Shown here one piece after another: positions 18,293-27,391 of a stretch of 64,000 bases of DNA. Origin of the DNA: Enterobacteriaceae bacterium UBA7338 (GTDB lineage: Bacteria; Pseudomonadota; Gammaproteobacteria; Enterobacterales; Enterobacteriaceae). The position numbers were made by a program, and so were the translations under genes. Positions within the stretch are counted from its first letter, which is position 1; each line of letters starts with the position of its first letter. The notes beneath the pieces were generated by a model that was given only the letters and a program-made list of their open reading frames with translations, was not told the origin of the DNA and ran no database searches. The DNA is taken from assembly GCA_002480085.1 (NCBI GenBank), contig DKPJ01000016.1:120972-184971 (forward strand). Direction: 5' to 3'.

Positions 18293-19927
18293 ATGCGCTG
18301 GCAAACCCACACCGTTTTCAATCAGCCCATTCCGCTCAATAACAGCAACCTTTTTCTTTCCGATGCCTCGCTACGCGACGCCGTTGCCCGTGAGGGCGCT
18401 GGCTGGGATGCCGAACTGCTGGCGAGTATTGGGCAGCAGCTCGGCACGGCAGAGTCGCTGGAGCTGGGACGGCTGGCAAACGCCAACCCGCCGGAGCTGC
18501 TGCGCTACGATCCCACCGGCGAACGACTGGACGACGTGCGCTTTCATCCGGCCTGGCATCTGCTGATGCAGGGGCTGTGCGCCAACCGAGTCCACAACCT
18601 CGCCTGGGAGGAGGAGGCCCGCGCCGGAGCCTTTGTCGCCCGCGCGGCGCGCTTTGTGCTCCATGCCCAGGTCGAGGCGGGCACGCTCTGTCCGGTTACC
18701 ATGACCTTTGCCGCTACGCCGCTGCTCCAGCAGGCGCTGCCCTCGACGTTTCAGGAGTGGTTTAAACCGCTGCTCAGCGATCGCTATGACGCCCATCTGG
18801 CCCCTGGCGGACAGAAGCGCGGCGTGCTGATCGGCATGGGGATGACGGAGAAGCAGGGCGGCTCGGACGTGCTCAGCAACACCACCCGGGCAGAGCCGCT
18901 GGCGCGCAAAGGCAGCGGCGAGGCCTACCGGCTGGTGGGTCACAAGTGGTTTTTCTCCGTGCCGCAGAGCGACGCCCACCTGGTGCTGGCCCAGGCGAAG
19001 GGGGGACTCTCCTGCTTCTTTGTGCCGCGCTTTCTGCCCGACGGCACGCGCAACGCCCTGCGCCTTGAGCGCCTGAAAGATAAGCTCGGCAACCGCTCCA
19101 ACGCCAGCAGCGAAGTGGAGTTTTTAGATGCCACCGGCTGGCTGCTGGGGGAGGAGGGGGAGGGTATCCGACAGATCCTCAAGATGGGCGGCCTGACGCG
19201 CCTTGACTGCGCCCTGGGCAGCCACGGGCTGATGCGCCGGGCCTTCTCCGTTGCGCTCTACCATGCCCACCAGCGGCAGGCGTTTGGTAAGCACCTGGTC
19301 GATCAGCCCCTGATGCGCGACGTGCTCTCCCGCATGGCGCTGCAGCTGGAGGGGCAGACAGCCTTTCTGTTCCGTCTGGCGCGGGCATGGGAGAGCCGGG
19401 AGAGCGTGCAGGAGATGCTGTGGGCGCGCCTGTTTACCCCGGTAGCGAAGTTCGCGGTGTGCAAGGCAGGCACTCCTTTTGTTGCCGAGGCGATGGAGGT
19501 GCTGGGCGGTACGGGCTACTGCGAGGATAACGAGCTGCCGCGGCTCTACCGGGAGATGCCGGTCAACAGCATATGGGAGGGCTCGGGCAATATTATGTGT
19601 CTGGACGTGATGCGGGTGCTGGGCAAGCAGTCCGGCGTGATGGAGCTGCTGAGCGACACCTTTGGCGAGGTAAAAGGTCAGGATCGCCATTTCGATCGTG
19701 GCTGGCGACGGTTGCAGCAGCGGCTGCACCGGCCGCAGGAGGCACAGGCTCGCGAGATTACCCAGCAGCTCTACCTGCTGGCGGCCGGAGCAGGGATGCT
19801 GCGCTACGCCTCACCGCCTGTCGCCCAGGCCTGGTGTCAAGCTATGCTGGATACCCGCGGCGGCGCGCTGCTTAGCGCCCAGGTGCAAAATGACCTGCTG
19901 CTGCGCGCCACGGGCGGGGTGGGTTAA
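18293..19927 (+). CDS. aidB: AidB, acyl-CoA-dehydrogenase-like alkylation-response protein
   Basis: 544 residues, close to E. coli AidB. FAD-binding acyl-CoA dehydrogenase fold: TEKQGGSDVLSNTT (about 184-197) and GHKWFFSVPQSDAHLVLAQ (about 215-233) in the middle domain, and GGTGYCEDNELPRLYREMPVNSIWEGSGNIM (about 404-434) in the C-terminal helical domain. AidB is induced by Ada during alkylation stress, binds DNA and is thought to protect it or destroy alkylating agents. GGGGGAGAGAGT precedes the ATG. Its stop overlaps the convergent chemoreceptor stop by 4 bases. Confidence 0.96.
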   Translation: MRWQTHTVFNQPIPLNNSNLFLSDASLRDAVAREGAGWDAELLASIGQQLGTAESLELGRLANANPPELLRYDPTGERLDDVRFHPAWHLLMQGLCANRVHNLAWEEEARAGAFVARAARFVLHAQVEAGTLCPVTMTFAATPLLQQALPSTFQEWFKPLLSDRYDAHLAPGGQKRGVLIGMGMTEKQGGSDVLSNTTRAEPLARKGSGEAYRLVGHKWFFSVPQSDAHLVLAQAKGGLSCFFVPRFLPDGTRNALRLERLKDKLGNRSNASSEVEFLDATGWLLGEEGEGIRQILKMGGLTRLDCALGSHGLMRRAFSVALYHAHQRQAFGKHLVDQPLMRDVLSRMALQLEGQTAFLFRLARAWESRESVQEMLWARLFTPVAKFAVCKAGTPFVAEAMEVLGGTGYCEDNELPRLYREMPVNSIWEGSGNIMCLDVMRVLGKQSGVMELLSDTFGEVKGQDRHFDRGWRRLQQRLHRPQEAQAREITQQLYLLAAGAGMLRYASPPVAQAWCQAMLDTRGGALLSAQVQNDLLLRATGGVG

Positions 19928-21849
19928 AGGCGGAACAGGCTGACCAGCTGCTTCAGGTGCGCACCCTTTTCCCGTAGGGTCTGGGCCGTCTCTTCGCTGC
20001 GGGATACGCGCTCGGCGTTGACGTGCGTCGCATCGCCAATGTGGGTCATCGCCAGGTTCACCTGGTTAATCCCTGCCGACTGCTCGCGAGAGGCGTGGTT
20101 AATCTCTGTGACCAGCTGGTTGATATTGTCCATGTGGTCGATAATCGACGTCATTGCCTGGCGCGTCTGCTCGGAGAGAGTGTGCCCTTCGGTGACCTTT
20201 TGCAGGGTATCGTCGATCAGCGCTTCAATCTCTTTCACGGCATTGGCGCTGCGGGCCGCAAGGGCGCGAACCTCCTGGGCCACCACGGCAAAGCCTTTCC
20301 CATGCTCACCGGCGCGGGCGGCCTCAACCGCAGCGTTCAGGGCGAGAATATTGGTCTGGAAGGCGATGGATTCAATCACCTGAGTGATATCCGCGATGCG
20401 CTGGGAGGCGCTGCGGATATCGCTCATGGTGGCTACCGCACGGCCTACCGTCTGCCCACCGCTCTGCACCGCCTGTGAGGTTTCATTCACCAGGTGCTGC
20501 GTCTGCTCCATGCTGGCGGCGTTTTGCTGCACGGTGGCGGCAAGCTGCTCCATGCTGGCTGAGGTCTCCTCCACGCTGCTCGCCTGCTTGTTGATCTGAT
20601 CGCTGATTTCGCTGCTGTCTGCCGCCAGTGCGTTGGTAGCGAAGTGGATGTCCCCCGCCGCCTCACGAACCTGCTGCACCATATTCTGCAGGCCGTTGCC
20701 GATGCCGTTAATCGCGTGGATCAGCTGGCCTACCTCATCCTGGCGCGTCGAGGTCAGGGAGGCGCGCAGATCCCCGGAAGCGTAGGTCTGGGCCAGGGCT
20801 GTTACCTCGCGCAGCGGGCGCGTCAGCCAGCGGCGGGTGATGATGACAAACAGCGCGGCAAAGAGCAGGGAGACCAGCACGCCGGCAATCAGGAACTGAT
20901 TGCGCAGGCGGGTAACGTCCTGCAGCAGCACGGCCTTATCTACTTCGCCGACAATCGTCCAGTTCCAGCCGGGCAGGGCAGTCCAGGAGACCAGCATCGT
21001 GCGGCCATCCTTGCTCTTACGCTCCAGCGTGCCAGAGGACAGAGTCAGCAGCTGCTGTTCGGACTCTTCGCCCCACTGCGGACGCTGTCCCTCTTCACTG
21101 GCGTGGAACAGCCAGGTACCGTAGTTTTTACCGGCGCTCCGGTTCAGCACAAAGAAGCGTCCGCTTTCACCCAGCCGACGCTGTAAGATCTTGTCACGCA
21201 TGATGTCCCAGGAGTGGGTGATATCCACCCCCACGAACAGGATGGCGATGGTTTTTCCGCTGGCGTCCTTCACCGGCTGGTACTGAGTGATATAGCGCTT
21301 GCCAAACAGCTGCGCGAGTCCACGGTAGATATCGCCATGCAGCACGGGAGCCAGCGCCGGACTGTTGCTGTCCAGCTGCGTACCGATGGCCCGCTCGCCG
21401 TCCTCTTTGCGCAGGGAGGTCGCCACGCGCACAAAGCTATCGCCGTTGCGCACAAACAGGGTCGCAATTGAGCCGGTGCGCTGGAAGAAGTCGTCTGGGA
21501 TAGCGTTATTTTCGTGCAGCTCCGTCTCGCCGCCCTTCAGCAGAGGAACGGTGAGGCCGCTAATGGTACGGGTCTGTGTTGCATCAAGGGAGACCGGCTG
21601 GGGAATAAAGGTGCTGAACTGGCGAGTGTAGCGCTCAACCTCTTCGCTGAGGCTGCTGCTAAACATTTCGACCATATCGGCCACGCCGGTAGCCTGGTTA
21701 TGCAGATCTTCGATAGCCAGCGCTTCAAGCTGCTGGCTTGCCTTGTGGCTCATCAGCGAGGTAAACAGCAAAAACAGTGCCGCGACGCTGACGCCCGTCA
21801 GCAACGAAAGCTTTGTGCCTAAACCAGCACGTCGAATAAGAGCGTTCAT
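19924..21849 (-). CDS. Methyl-accepting chemotaxis protein with Cache-type sensor
   Basis: 641 residues from ATG 21849 (MNALIRRAG); a TTG 36 bases further up is less likely. Order: membrane segment 1 (about 15-35), periplasmic Cache_3/Cache_2-like sensor (about 40-310, with GSIATLFVRNGD, ITQYQPVKDASGKTIAILFVG and LPGWNWTIVGEV), membrane segment 2 (about 325-345), HAMP (about 345-400) and the signalling domain with hairpin tip ESIAFQTNILALNAAVEAARAG. It lacks the NWETF-type pentapeptide, so it depends on other receptors for adaptation enzymes. A candidate FliA promoter lies at 21882-21908. Ligand unknown. Not present here in E. coli. Confidence 0.92.
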   Translation of the reverse strand: MNALIRRAGLGTKLSLLTGVSVAALFLLFTSLMSHKASQQLEALAIEDLHNQATGVADMVEMFSSSLSEEVERYTRQFSTFIPQPVSLDATQTRTISGLTVPLLKGGETELHENNAIPDDFFQRTGSIATLFVRNGDSFVRVATSLRKEDGERAIGTQLDSNSPALAPVLHGDIYRGLAQLFGKRYITQYQPVKDASGKTIAILFVGVDITHSWDIMRDKILQRRLGESGRFFVLNRSAGKNYGTWLFHASEEGQRPQWGEESEQQLLTLSSGTLERKSKDGRTMLVSWTALPGWNWTIVGEVDKAVLLQDVTRLRNQFLIAGVLVSLLFAALFVIITRRWLTRPLREVTALAQTYASGDLRASLTSTRQDEVGQLIHAINGIGNGLQNMVQQVREAAGDIHFATNALAADSSEISDQINKQASSVEETSASMEQLAATVQQNAASMEQTQHLVNETSQAVQSGGQTVGRAVATMSDIRSASQRIADITQVIESIAFQTNILALNAAVEAARAGEHGKGFAVVAQEVRALAARSANAVKEIEALIDDTLQKVTEGHTLSEQTRQAMTSIIDHMDNINQLVTEINHASREQSAGINQVNLAMTHIGDATHVNAERVSRSEETAQTLREKGAHLKQLVSLFRL

Positions 21850-21881
21850 AGAGTGTCCGTTGCCCGAGAAGTGTGGCTCGT

Positions 21882-21908
21882 TCAACGGCAGTTATGCGCC
21901 AACATTTA
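21882..21908 (-). promoter_or_regulatory. Candidate FliA (sigma-28) promoter for the chemoreceptor
   Basis: On the minus strand, TAAATGTT (21908-21901) and GCCGTTGA (21889-21882) are separated by 11 bases. Each matches 6 of 8 positions of the sigma-28 consensus TAAAGTTT-N11-GCCGATAA, 33 bases upstream of the ATG. Found by eye. Confidence 0.55.
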
Positions 21909-22038
21909 GCAGATCTGTGTAACAAAATGTTACTTAAATGTATTGGCACACTTACAATATGGTAATTAAAACGCAACAATAAAGGTAGCCACCGTTTTTA
22001 GTGGGAGCGGTACGGAAAGTCGCCATGGCTAAGAACGA

Positions 22039-22314
22039 TCAGGCGTAGAGGATCGCCTGCGCCTGCCAGTTATTGGCGCTCTGTACCTCATCCATTTTGA
22101 TGATACGGTACCAGGAGGCACCCTGCTCATCGGCTTTCAGGGCAATGGCGCGCTCTACGTCCTGTACGCTGCCAGAGACGTTGCTCACGGAAATAAGGCC
22201 AATCTCATTCAGGCCAGTCACGCAATCGGCGCTGGCGAACTCTGCCGACTGTGCGGTGGTGCTCACCAGACCGACGGAGAGCAGCAGTGAAGTTAAAGCA
22301 AGAGATCGTTTCAT
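22039..22314 (-). CDS. yjfN: YjfN, periplasmic DUF1471-family protein
   Basis: 91 residues from ATG 22314, which has AAAGGAGC upstream; the frame stays open further up but without a signal peptide. Signal peptide about 1-23 (MKRSLALTSLLLSVGLVSTT then AQSAE). The mature part is a small DUF1471/YhcN-like domain ending in the family pattern ASWYRIIKM and AQAILYA. In E. coli YjfN was reported to stimulate the periplasmic protease DegP; that role is carried over by homology and location only. bsmA, another member of the family, lies just upstream on the same strand. Confidence 0.92.
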   Translation of the reverse strand: MKRSLALTSLLLSVGLVSTTAQSAEFASADCVTGLNEIGLISVSNVSGSVQDVERAIALKADEQGASWYRIIKMDEVQSANNWQAQAILYA

Positions 22315-22420
22315 AAATCCGCTCCTTTTACATGTTCCTGACTGACCCTGAATGATTTTAAGTGGCAAAAAGTCTACGGACGCAAAGCAGTGTAAATATC
22401 CTTTAAAAAACAATGCGCCG

Positions 22421-22723
22421 TTACTGACGATACAAAATAGCCTGCCCATATCGCTGGCCGGGGACGATCGTCTCATCATCCAGCAGGATGAGGTAATAGT
22501 CAGCCTTCATGGCCGCCGCTTTGGCTTTGATTTCCGACTCAACGTCCATCGGCGAGCCACGCACCATCACGCTAATGGTTTCCATCTTCTGTAGCCCCGC
22601 CGTCTGGTTGCGGCTGATCTCCTGCGGCTGGTCACTTACCGGCGGCGCGGGATGCGGCGTACCCTGCAGCATGCTACAGCCGCTGAGGCTCAGCGCCAGA
22701 AAAAGGGGTGTGAGTCGATGCAT
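22421..22723 (-). CDS. bsmA: BsmA (YjfO), biofilm/peroxide-stress lipoprotein, DUF1471 family
   Basis: 100 residues from ATG 22723 (MHRLTPLF), chosen because it puts the lipobox LSGC at residues 13-16 behind a normal lipoprotein signal; upstream in-frame ATGs give an AIKN-rich extension. The mature lipoprotein carries a DUF1471 domain ending in ADYYLILLDDETI and YGQAILYRQ. In E. coli BsmA affects biofilm maturation and stress resistance. It is followed by yjfN 106 bases away on the same strand. Confidence 0.9.
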   Translation of the reverse strand: MHRLTPLFLALSLSGCSMLQGTPHPAPPVSDQPQEISRNQTAGLQKMETISVMVRGSPMDVESEIKAKAAAMKADYYLILLDDETIVPGQRYGQAILYRQ

Positions 22724-22966
22724 TGCTTTCTCTCGTTTCCCGATAGCCATGTTCTTAATAGCCAGGTTCTTAATAGCCATAGTGTAGTGCGTCCTTTAAT
22801 AACCTTATGGAGAATGTTCCCATTTTGTTAGCTCTCGCGTTATTTTCAGTTGTAAATAATGCGAAAGCGTAATGTACTTCTCACTGTTTTATTGTACGCG
22901 CAGCGGCAGCGGCTTGCGTAAAGCCTGGGTACGTGGCATACCAAAGGCTTTATCAGGGAGATCGCC

Positions 22967-23704
22967 ATGATTGAACTTGAAACGCGCCAGCTGGCAGGCA
23001 CTGAGATCCTGCACGCGACGCCTGCCGGAAAACGCGCTGTACCTCTACCTACCGTCGTCTTTTATCACGGCTTTGGTTCATCAAAGCTGGTCTACAGCTA
23101 CTTCGCCGTTGCGCTGGCGCAGGCAGGTTTTCGGGTAGTGATGCCTGACGCCCGCGACCACGGGGCGCGCTTTAACGGTGATGAGCAGGCGCGGCTGGGG
23201 CAGTTCTGGCAGATTTTACAGAGTAACTTTCATGAATTTCCGGCGCTGCGGGACGCGCTGGTGGGCGAGGGCTGGGTTGCAGAGGGGCGTCTGGCGGTAG
23301 GCGGCGCGTCGATGGGCGGCATGACGGCCCTTGGCCTGATGACGCATCACCCGGAGCTGGTCTGTGTGGCCAGCCTGATGGGCTCGGGCTACTTTACCTC
23401 CCTCGCCCGGACGCTCTTCCCGCCGCAGGCAGAGACGGCTGCGGAGCTTAACGAGATTGTCGCCCCGCTGGGCGAGTGGGACGTTGAAGGGCATCTGGAA
23501 CAGCTTGCTTCCCGCCCGCTGCTGCTGTGGCATGGCGAGGAGGATGACGTAGTACCCGCTGCCGAATCGCACCGCCTGCAACGGGCGCTACAGGATGCCG
23601 GTCAGGATCGGCATCTTACCTGCCGCTGGGAGGCGGGGGTTCGCCATCGCATCACCCCGGCGGCGCTGGAGGCTGCGGTAGAATTTTTCAGAGCCTATCT
23701 TTAA
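22967..23704 (+). CDS. yjfP: YjfP, alpha/beta-hydrolase esterase
   Basis: 245 residues. Alpha/beta-hydrolase with oxyanion HGFGSSK (about 34-40), nucleophile elbow GGASMGGMTAL (Ser near 113), acid Asp in HGEEDDVVPA and the late His in VRHRIT. E. coli YjfP shows carboxylesterase activity on short esters; the physiological substrate is unknown. GGGAG lies 8 bases before the ATG. Its stop overlaps the convergent ulaR stop by 3 bases. Confidence 0.93.
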   Translation: MIELETRQLAGTEILHATPAGKRAVPLPTVVFYHGFGSSKLVYSYFAVALAQAGFRVVMPDARDHGARFNGDEQARLGQFWQILQSNFHEFPALRDALVGEGWVAEGRLAVGGASMGGMTALGLMTHHPELVCVASLMGSGYFTSLARTLFPPQAETAAELNEIVAPLGEWDVEGHLEQLASRPLLLWHGEEDDVVPAAESHRLQRALQDAGQDRHLTCRWEAGVRHRITPAALEAAVEFFRAYL

Positions 23705-24456
23705 ACGCGCATCACCTTCACGCCCTGGGCCTCAAGCTGCTTAACAACCTCAGGGCTGGCCTGCTTGCCGGTGATAACAATATCGATCTGGTCTGCGCGG
23801 CTAAAGAGCATCCCGGCGCGCTCGCCGATCTTGCTGCTGTCTACCAGCACCACCAGCTTGCCCACGACGTTAAGCATCTTCTGCTCGGCCATCGCCGTCA
23901 GCATATCGGTTTTATAGAGTCCGTCAGCGGTCAGGCCGATGCCGCTGGTAAACATCCAGTGTCCGGCATAGAGGCTGTTTTCGCTGCCCTGCGGGCTGAG
24001 AGTGATGGACTGGCTCTTGTTGTACTGCCCACCCATAATCACCACGCTCTCGTGCTCCTGATCGATCAGATAGTTCGCCAGCGGCAGATAGTTGGTGATG
24101 ATCTGTACCGGCCTGCCGCACATCTCACGGCCCAGCAGAAACGCCGTCGAGCCGCAGTTGATCACCACGCTTTCTCCGGGATTGACCAACATTGCGGCCG
24201 CTTTAGCAATACGTACCTTCTCATCCAGATGCTGCGCCTGGTGGATATTCATTGGCGACCAGCGCGGACGCTGCTGGCTGATGGCCTCCGCACCGTTGCG
24301 CACCTTTTTCAGTCTGCCGCTCTCGTCGAGCTTGTTAATATCACGGCGCGCGGTGGCCGGAGAGACGCCAAGCCGGTCGATGACCTGCTCCACGGTGACA
24401 AATCCGGTCTGCGCCAGCTGATCGAGTAGAATTTGATGTCGTTGCGCTTCCGTCAT
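23701..24456 (-). CDS. ulaR: UlaR, DeoR-family repressor of ascorbate utilisation
   Basis: 251 residues. N-terminal DeoR helix-turn-helix (about 8-62, QILLDQLAQTGFVTVEQVIDRLGVSPATARRDINKL) followed by the sugar-phosphate-sensing DeoR C-terminal domain (about 75-240). In E. coli UlaR represses the divergent ulaG and ulaABCDEF promoters and releases DNA when L-ascorbate-6-phosphate binds. Two near-identical 16-base sequences in the ulaG-ulaA gap are candidate operators. It lies downstream of ulaG on the same strand, with a terminator between them. Confidence 0.96.
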   Translation of the reverse strand: MTEAQRHQILLDQLAQTGFVTVEQVIDRLGVSPATARRDINKLDESGRLKKVRNGAEAISQQRPRWSPMNIHQAQHLDEKVRIAKAAAMLVNPGESVVINCGSTAFLLGREMCGRPVQIITNYLPLANYLIDQEHESVVIMGGQYNKSQSITLSPQGSENSLYAGHWMFTSGIGLTADGLYKTDMLTAMAEQKMLNVVGKLVVLVDSSKIGERAGMLFSRADQIDIVITGKQASPEVVKQLEAQGVKVMRV

Positions 24457-24526
24457 GAGCTATTCCGATTAAACGTGATTTTTTACGATACTATTTGAAA
24501 TAGCCGCGAATTACTAAGCATACAGT

Positions 24527-24553
24527 TAAAAAGTGCCGGATCCGTCCGGCACT
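24527..24553 (-). terminator. Rho-independent terminator after ulaG
   Basis: Read on the minus strand, AGTGCCGGA (24553-24545) and TCCGGCACT (24540-24532) enclose CGGA and are followed by a run of T ending near 24527. It separates ulaG from ulaR, so ulaR probably uses its own promoter. Confidence 0.85.
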
Positions 24554-24562
24554 CTCTGGGCT

Positions 24563-25627
24563 TTAGAGGAAGGATTTAAACGGCAGGTCCGGCTCGCAGG
24601 TGAAGCAGTCGTCAAAACCGCGCGGGAAGTGAAACTCCAGGCTGTCCTTGTCCAGTGGCCAGGTGAACTTGCCCCCTGGCTGCCAGATAAAGGGCTTGAA
24701 GCCGTACTTCAGGCGATCTTTTTTCATCTCCCACAGCACCCGGATCTCCTGCGGATCGGCCTGGAAGTTGGACCAGATATCATGATGGAAGGGGATCACC
24801 ACGTGGGTGTTCAGCGCCTCCGCCATGCGCAGGATATCGGCGCTGGTCATTTTATCGGTAATGCCGCGCGGGTTCTCCCCGTAGGATCCCAGCGCCACGT
24901 CGATCTGATACTCATTGCCATGCTTCGCATAGTAGTTCGAGTAGTGGGAGTCGCCGCTGTGGTACAGGGAGCCGCCCGGCGTCTTGAACAGGTAGTTTAC
25001 GGCACGCAGATCCATGCCGTCCGGCAGCACGCCTGCGGCTTTTTGATCCGCCGGCAGCGTGATCAGCGCCGTGCGGTCAAAGGCATCCAGGGCGTGGATC
25101 TCGATATCCTTCACCTTCACTACGTCACCCGGCTTCACGACGATGCAGCGTTCGCGCGGCACGCCCCAGCCGACCCACAGATCGACGCAGGTCTGCGGCC
25201 CGATAAAGGGCACATCGCTGGCGCAGTTCTGCATTACGGCGGCGGCGACGTTAACGTCGATATGATCGTTATGATCGTGGGTGGCCAGTACGGCGTCGAT
25301 CTCACGGATAGCAAAAGGATCGAGCACAAACGGGGTGGTGCGCAGATTCGGCTGCAGCTTCTTGACGCCCGCCATACGCTGCATCTGATGGCCGGTTTTC
25401 ATCAGCGGGTTGCCGTGGCTCTGCTTACCCGTGCCGCACCAGAGATCGACGCAGACGTTGGTGCTGCCTTCGGATTTGAGCCAGATCCCGGTGCAGCCCA
25501 GCCACCACATGGCAAAGGTGCCGGGGGCCACGCGCTCCTGTTCAATCTCCTCATTCAGCCAGCTCCCCCACTCTGGAAAGGTACTCAGGATCCAGGATTC
25601 ACGGGTAATGGTCTCCACTTTGCTCAT
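24563..25627 (-). CDS. ulaG: L-ascorbate-6-phosphate lactonase
   Basis: 354 residues, family length. Metallo-beta-lactamase-fold hydrolase with THDHNDHIDVN (about 115-125) as metal-binding motif and HSGDSHYSNYY further on. It opens the lactone of imported L-ascorbate-6-phosphate to 3-keto-L-gulonate-6-phosphate, the first intracellular step of anaerobic ascorbate use. AAGGAGC precedes the ATG. It is transcribed away from ulaA from the shared control region. Confidence 0.97.
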   Translation of the reverse strand: MSKVETITRESWILSTFPEWGSWLNEEIEQERVAPGTFAMWWLGCTGIWLKSEGSTNVCVDLWCGTGKQSHGNPLMKTGHQMQRMAGVKKLQPNLRTTPFVLDPFAIREIDAVLATHDHNDHIDVNVAAAVMQNCASDVPFIGPQTCVDLWVGWGVPRERCIVVKPGDVVKVKDIEIHALDAFDRTALITLPADQKAAGVLPDGMDLRAVNYLFKTPGGSLYHSGDSHYSNYYAKHGNEYQIDVALGSYGENPRGITDKMTSADILRMAEALNTHVVIPFHHDIWSNFQADPQEIRVLWEMKKDRLKYGFKPFIWQPGGKFTWPLDKDSLEFHFPRGFDDCFTCEPDLPFKSFL

Positions 25628-25664
25628 CGTGCTGCTCCTTACGGGTAGTCAGTATAAATCATTA

Positions 25665-25680
25665 TGTGATTAGTTTTGAT
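25665..25680 (+). promoter_or_regulatory. Candidate UlaR operator near ulaG
   Basis: TGTGATTAGTTTTGAT, 37 bases upstream of the ulaG start. It differs at one of 16 bases from the copy at 25896-25911, which is near ulaA. The spacing fits DNA looping by a DeoR-family repressor. Confidence 0.6.
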
Positions 25681-25895
25681 TTATGCTGTCACCGTTTTAT
25701 CAGCAATGCAACGAGAAAATGGTGCTATTGCAAGAGGGGTAATCAAATCTGCAACCAGTGATAACAGTGTTAAAATGGGGTGATTGCATATAATTTATTG
25801 ATATTAATAGTTTTAATTATCATACGTTTATATCCGTATGTAATGCAGGGAAATAAATTGCGCGACACGTCACAAATAATCATATTCAATCTTTT

Positions 25896-25911
25896 TGTGA
25901 TTATTTTTGAT
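25896..25911 (+). promoter_or_regulatory. Candidate UlaR operator near ulaA
   Basis: TGTGATTATTTTTGAT, 69 bases upstream of ulaA, in the same orientation as the copy at 25665-25680. Start-to-start distance is 231 bases, about 22 helical turns. Confidence 0.6.
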
Positions 25912-25980
25912 AGGTAAAGTAGTGGGCACATCCCGTGCCGGGCCGCGACGATCCGGCGCATCCACTCTCTGGAGAGCGTT

Positions 25981-27378
25981 ATGGAGACCCTCTACACCCT
26001 CTTTACCGTGTTCTTTAACCAGGTCATGACCAACGCGCCGCTGCTGCTGGGTATTGTGACGTGCCTGGGGTATATCCTGCTGCGCAAAAGCATGAGCGTT
26101 ATCGTTAAGGGCACGATCAAAACGATCATCGGCTTTATGCTGCTACAGGCCGGATCCGGGATCCTTACCAGCACCTTTAAACCGGTCGTGGCCAAAATGT
26201 CAGAGGTTTACGGCATCAACGGCGCCATCTCCGATACCTACGCCTCAATGATGGCAACCATCGACCGGATGGGGGATGCCTATAGCTGGGTGGGCTATGC
26301 GGTGCTGCTGGCGCTGGCGCTGAATATTCTTTATGTCCTGTTCCGGCGCGTGACCGGCATTCGCACCATCATGCTTACCGGCCACATCATGTTTCAGCAG
26401 GCGGGGCTGATCGCAGTGTTCTTCTATATCCTCGGCTATCCGATGTGGACCACCATCATCTGTACCGCCGTGCTGGTGTCGCTCTACTGGGGGATCACCT
26501 CCAACATGATGTTCAAGCCTACCCAGCAAGTGACAGAAAATAGCGGCTTCTCCATTGGCCACCAGCAGCAGTTTGCCTCATGGATTGCCTACAAGCTTGC
26601 GCCGTACCTCGGTAAAAAAGAGGAGAGCGTGGAGGAGCTGAACCTTCCCGGCTGGCTGAATATCTTTCACGACAACATCGTCTCGACGGCGATTGTGATG
26701 ACGGTCTTCTTCGGTGCAATCCTTGTCTCTTTCGGACTCGATACCGTGCAGGCGATGGCGGGTAAAACCCACTGGACTATCTATATCCTGCAAACCGGCT
26801 TCCAGTTCGCCGTGGCCATTTTCATCATCGTGCAGGGCGTGCGCATGTTCGTCGCCGAGCTGTCGGAAGCCTTTAACGGCATCTCCCAGCGCCTGATCCC
26901 CGGCGCGGTGCTGGCTATCGACTGTGCGGCTATCTATAGCTTTGCTCCCAATGCCGTGGTGTGGGGCTTTATGTGGGGCACGGTGGGCCAGCTGCTGGCG
27001 GTAGGGATCCTCATCGCCTGCGGCTCCTCCATCCTCATCATTCCCGGCTTTATCCCTATGTTCTTCTCCAACGCCACCATCGGCGTGTTTGCTAACCACT
27101 TTGGCGGCTGGCGCGCCGCGCTCAAGATCTGCCTGGTGATGGGGATGATTGAGATCTTTGGCTGCGTCTGGGCTATCAAGCTCACCGGCATGAGCGCCTG
27201 GATGGGGATGGCGGACTGGTCGATTCTGGCTCCGCCAATGATGCAGGGCATGACGCTGGGGCTGTGGTTTATGGGCGTCATCATCCTGATTGCGCTGGTC
27301 TATATGGTCTTCGCCGGACGCACGCTGCGTGCGGAAGAGGACGCGGAAAACGAGCTGGCAGAGCGTTCTGCCCAGTAA
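25981..27378 (+). CDS. ulaA: Ascorbate PTS membrane component EIIC
   Basis: 465 residues, family length. Many hydrophobic segments; SgaT/UlaA family with the substrate-pocket segments GHIMFQQAGLIAVFFYILGY (about 138-157) and the conserved TGMSAWMGMADWS near residue 405. It moves L-ascorbate across the inner membrane while UlaB phosphorylates it. It is the first gene of ulaABCDEF, repressed by UlaR and probably activated by CRP. AGAGCG precedes the ATG. Confidence 0.97.
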   Translation: METLYTLFTVFFNQVMTNAPLLLGIVTCLGYILLRKSMSVIVKGTIKTIIGFMLLQAGSGILTSTFKPVVAKMSEVYGINGAISDTYASMMATIDRMGDAYSWVGYAVLLALALNILYVLFRRVTGIRTIMLTGHIMFQQAGLIAVFFYILGYPMWTTIICTAVLVSLYWGITSNMMFKPTQQVTENSGFSIGHQQQFASWIAYKLAPYLGKKEESVEELNLPGWLNIFHDNIVSTAIVMTVFFGAILVSFGLDTVQAMAGKTHWTIYILQTGFQFAVAIFIIVQGVRMFVAELSEAFNGISQRLIPGAVLAIDCAAIYSFAPNAVVWGFMWGTVGQLLAVGILIACGSSILIIPGFIPMFFSNATIGVFANHFGGWRAALKICLVMGMIEIFGCVWAIKLTGMSAWMGMADWSILAPPMMQGMTLGLWFMGVIILIALVYMVFAGRTLRAEEDAENELAERSAQ

Positions 27379-27391
27379 AAGGAGTGAAGTT

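Larger units (their letters stand above)
25628..25980. promoter_or_regulatory. Divergent ulaG-ulaA control region
   Basis: 353 bases without a gene. It holds two near-identical 16-mers, a possible CRP site at 25859-25874 (TGCGC, six bases, TCACA; only the right half is ideal), an inverted repeat CATACG / CGTATG at 25821-25840, and an AT-rich stretch near 25785-25860. This agrees with the known E. coli arrangement, where UlaR bound at several operators, IHF and CRP shape both promoters. No individual site was tested. A GGAGAG ribosome site ends the region before ulaA. Confidence 0.8.

Noticed and set aside
24533..25648. Long open frame opposite ulaG
   Set aside because: It is antisense to a clear UlaG coding sequence, is rich in His/Gln/Arg as expected of a shadow of GC-rich codons, and resembles no protein.
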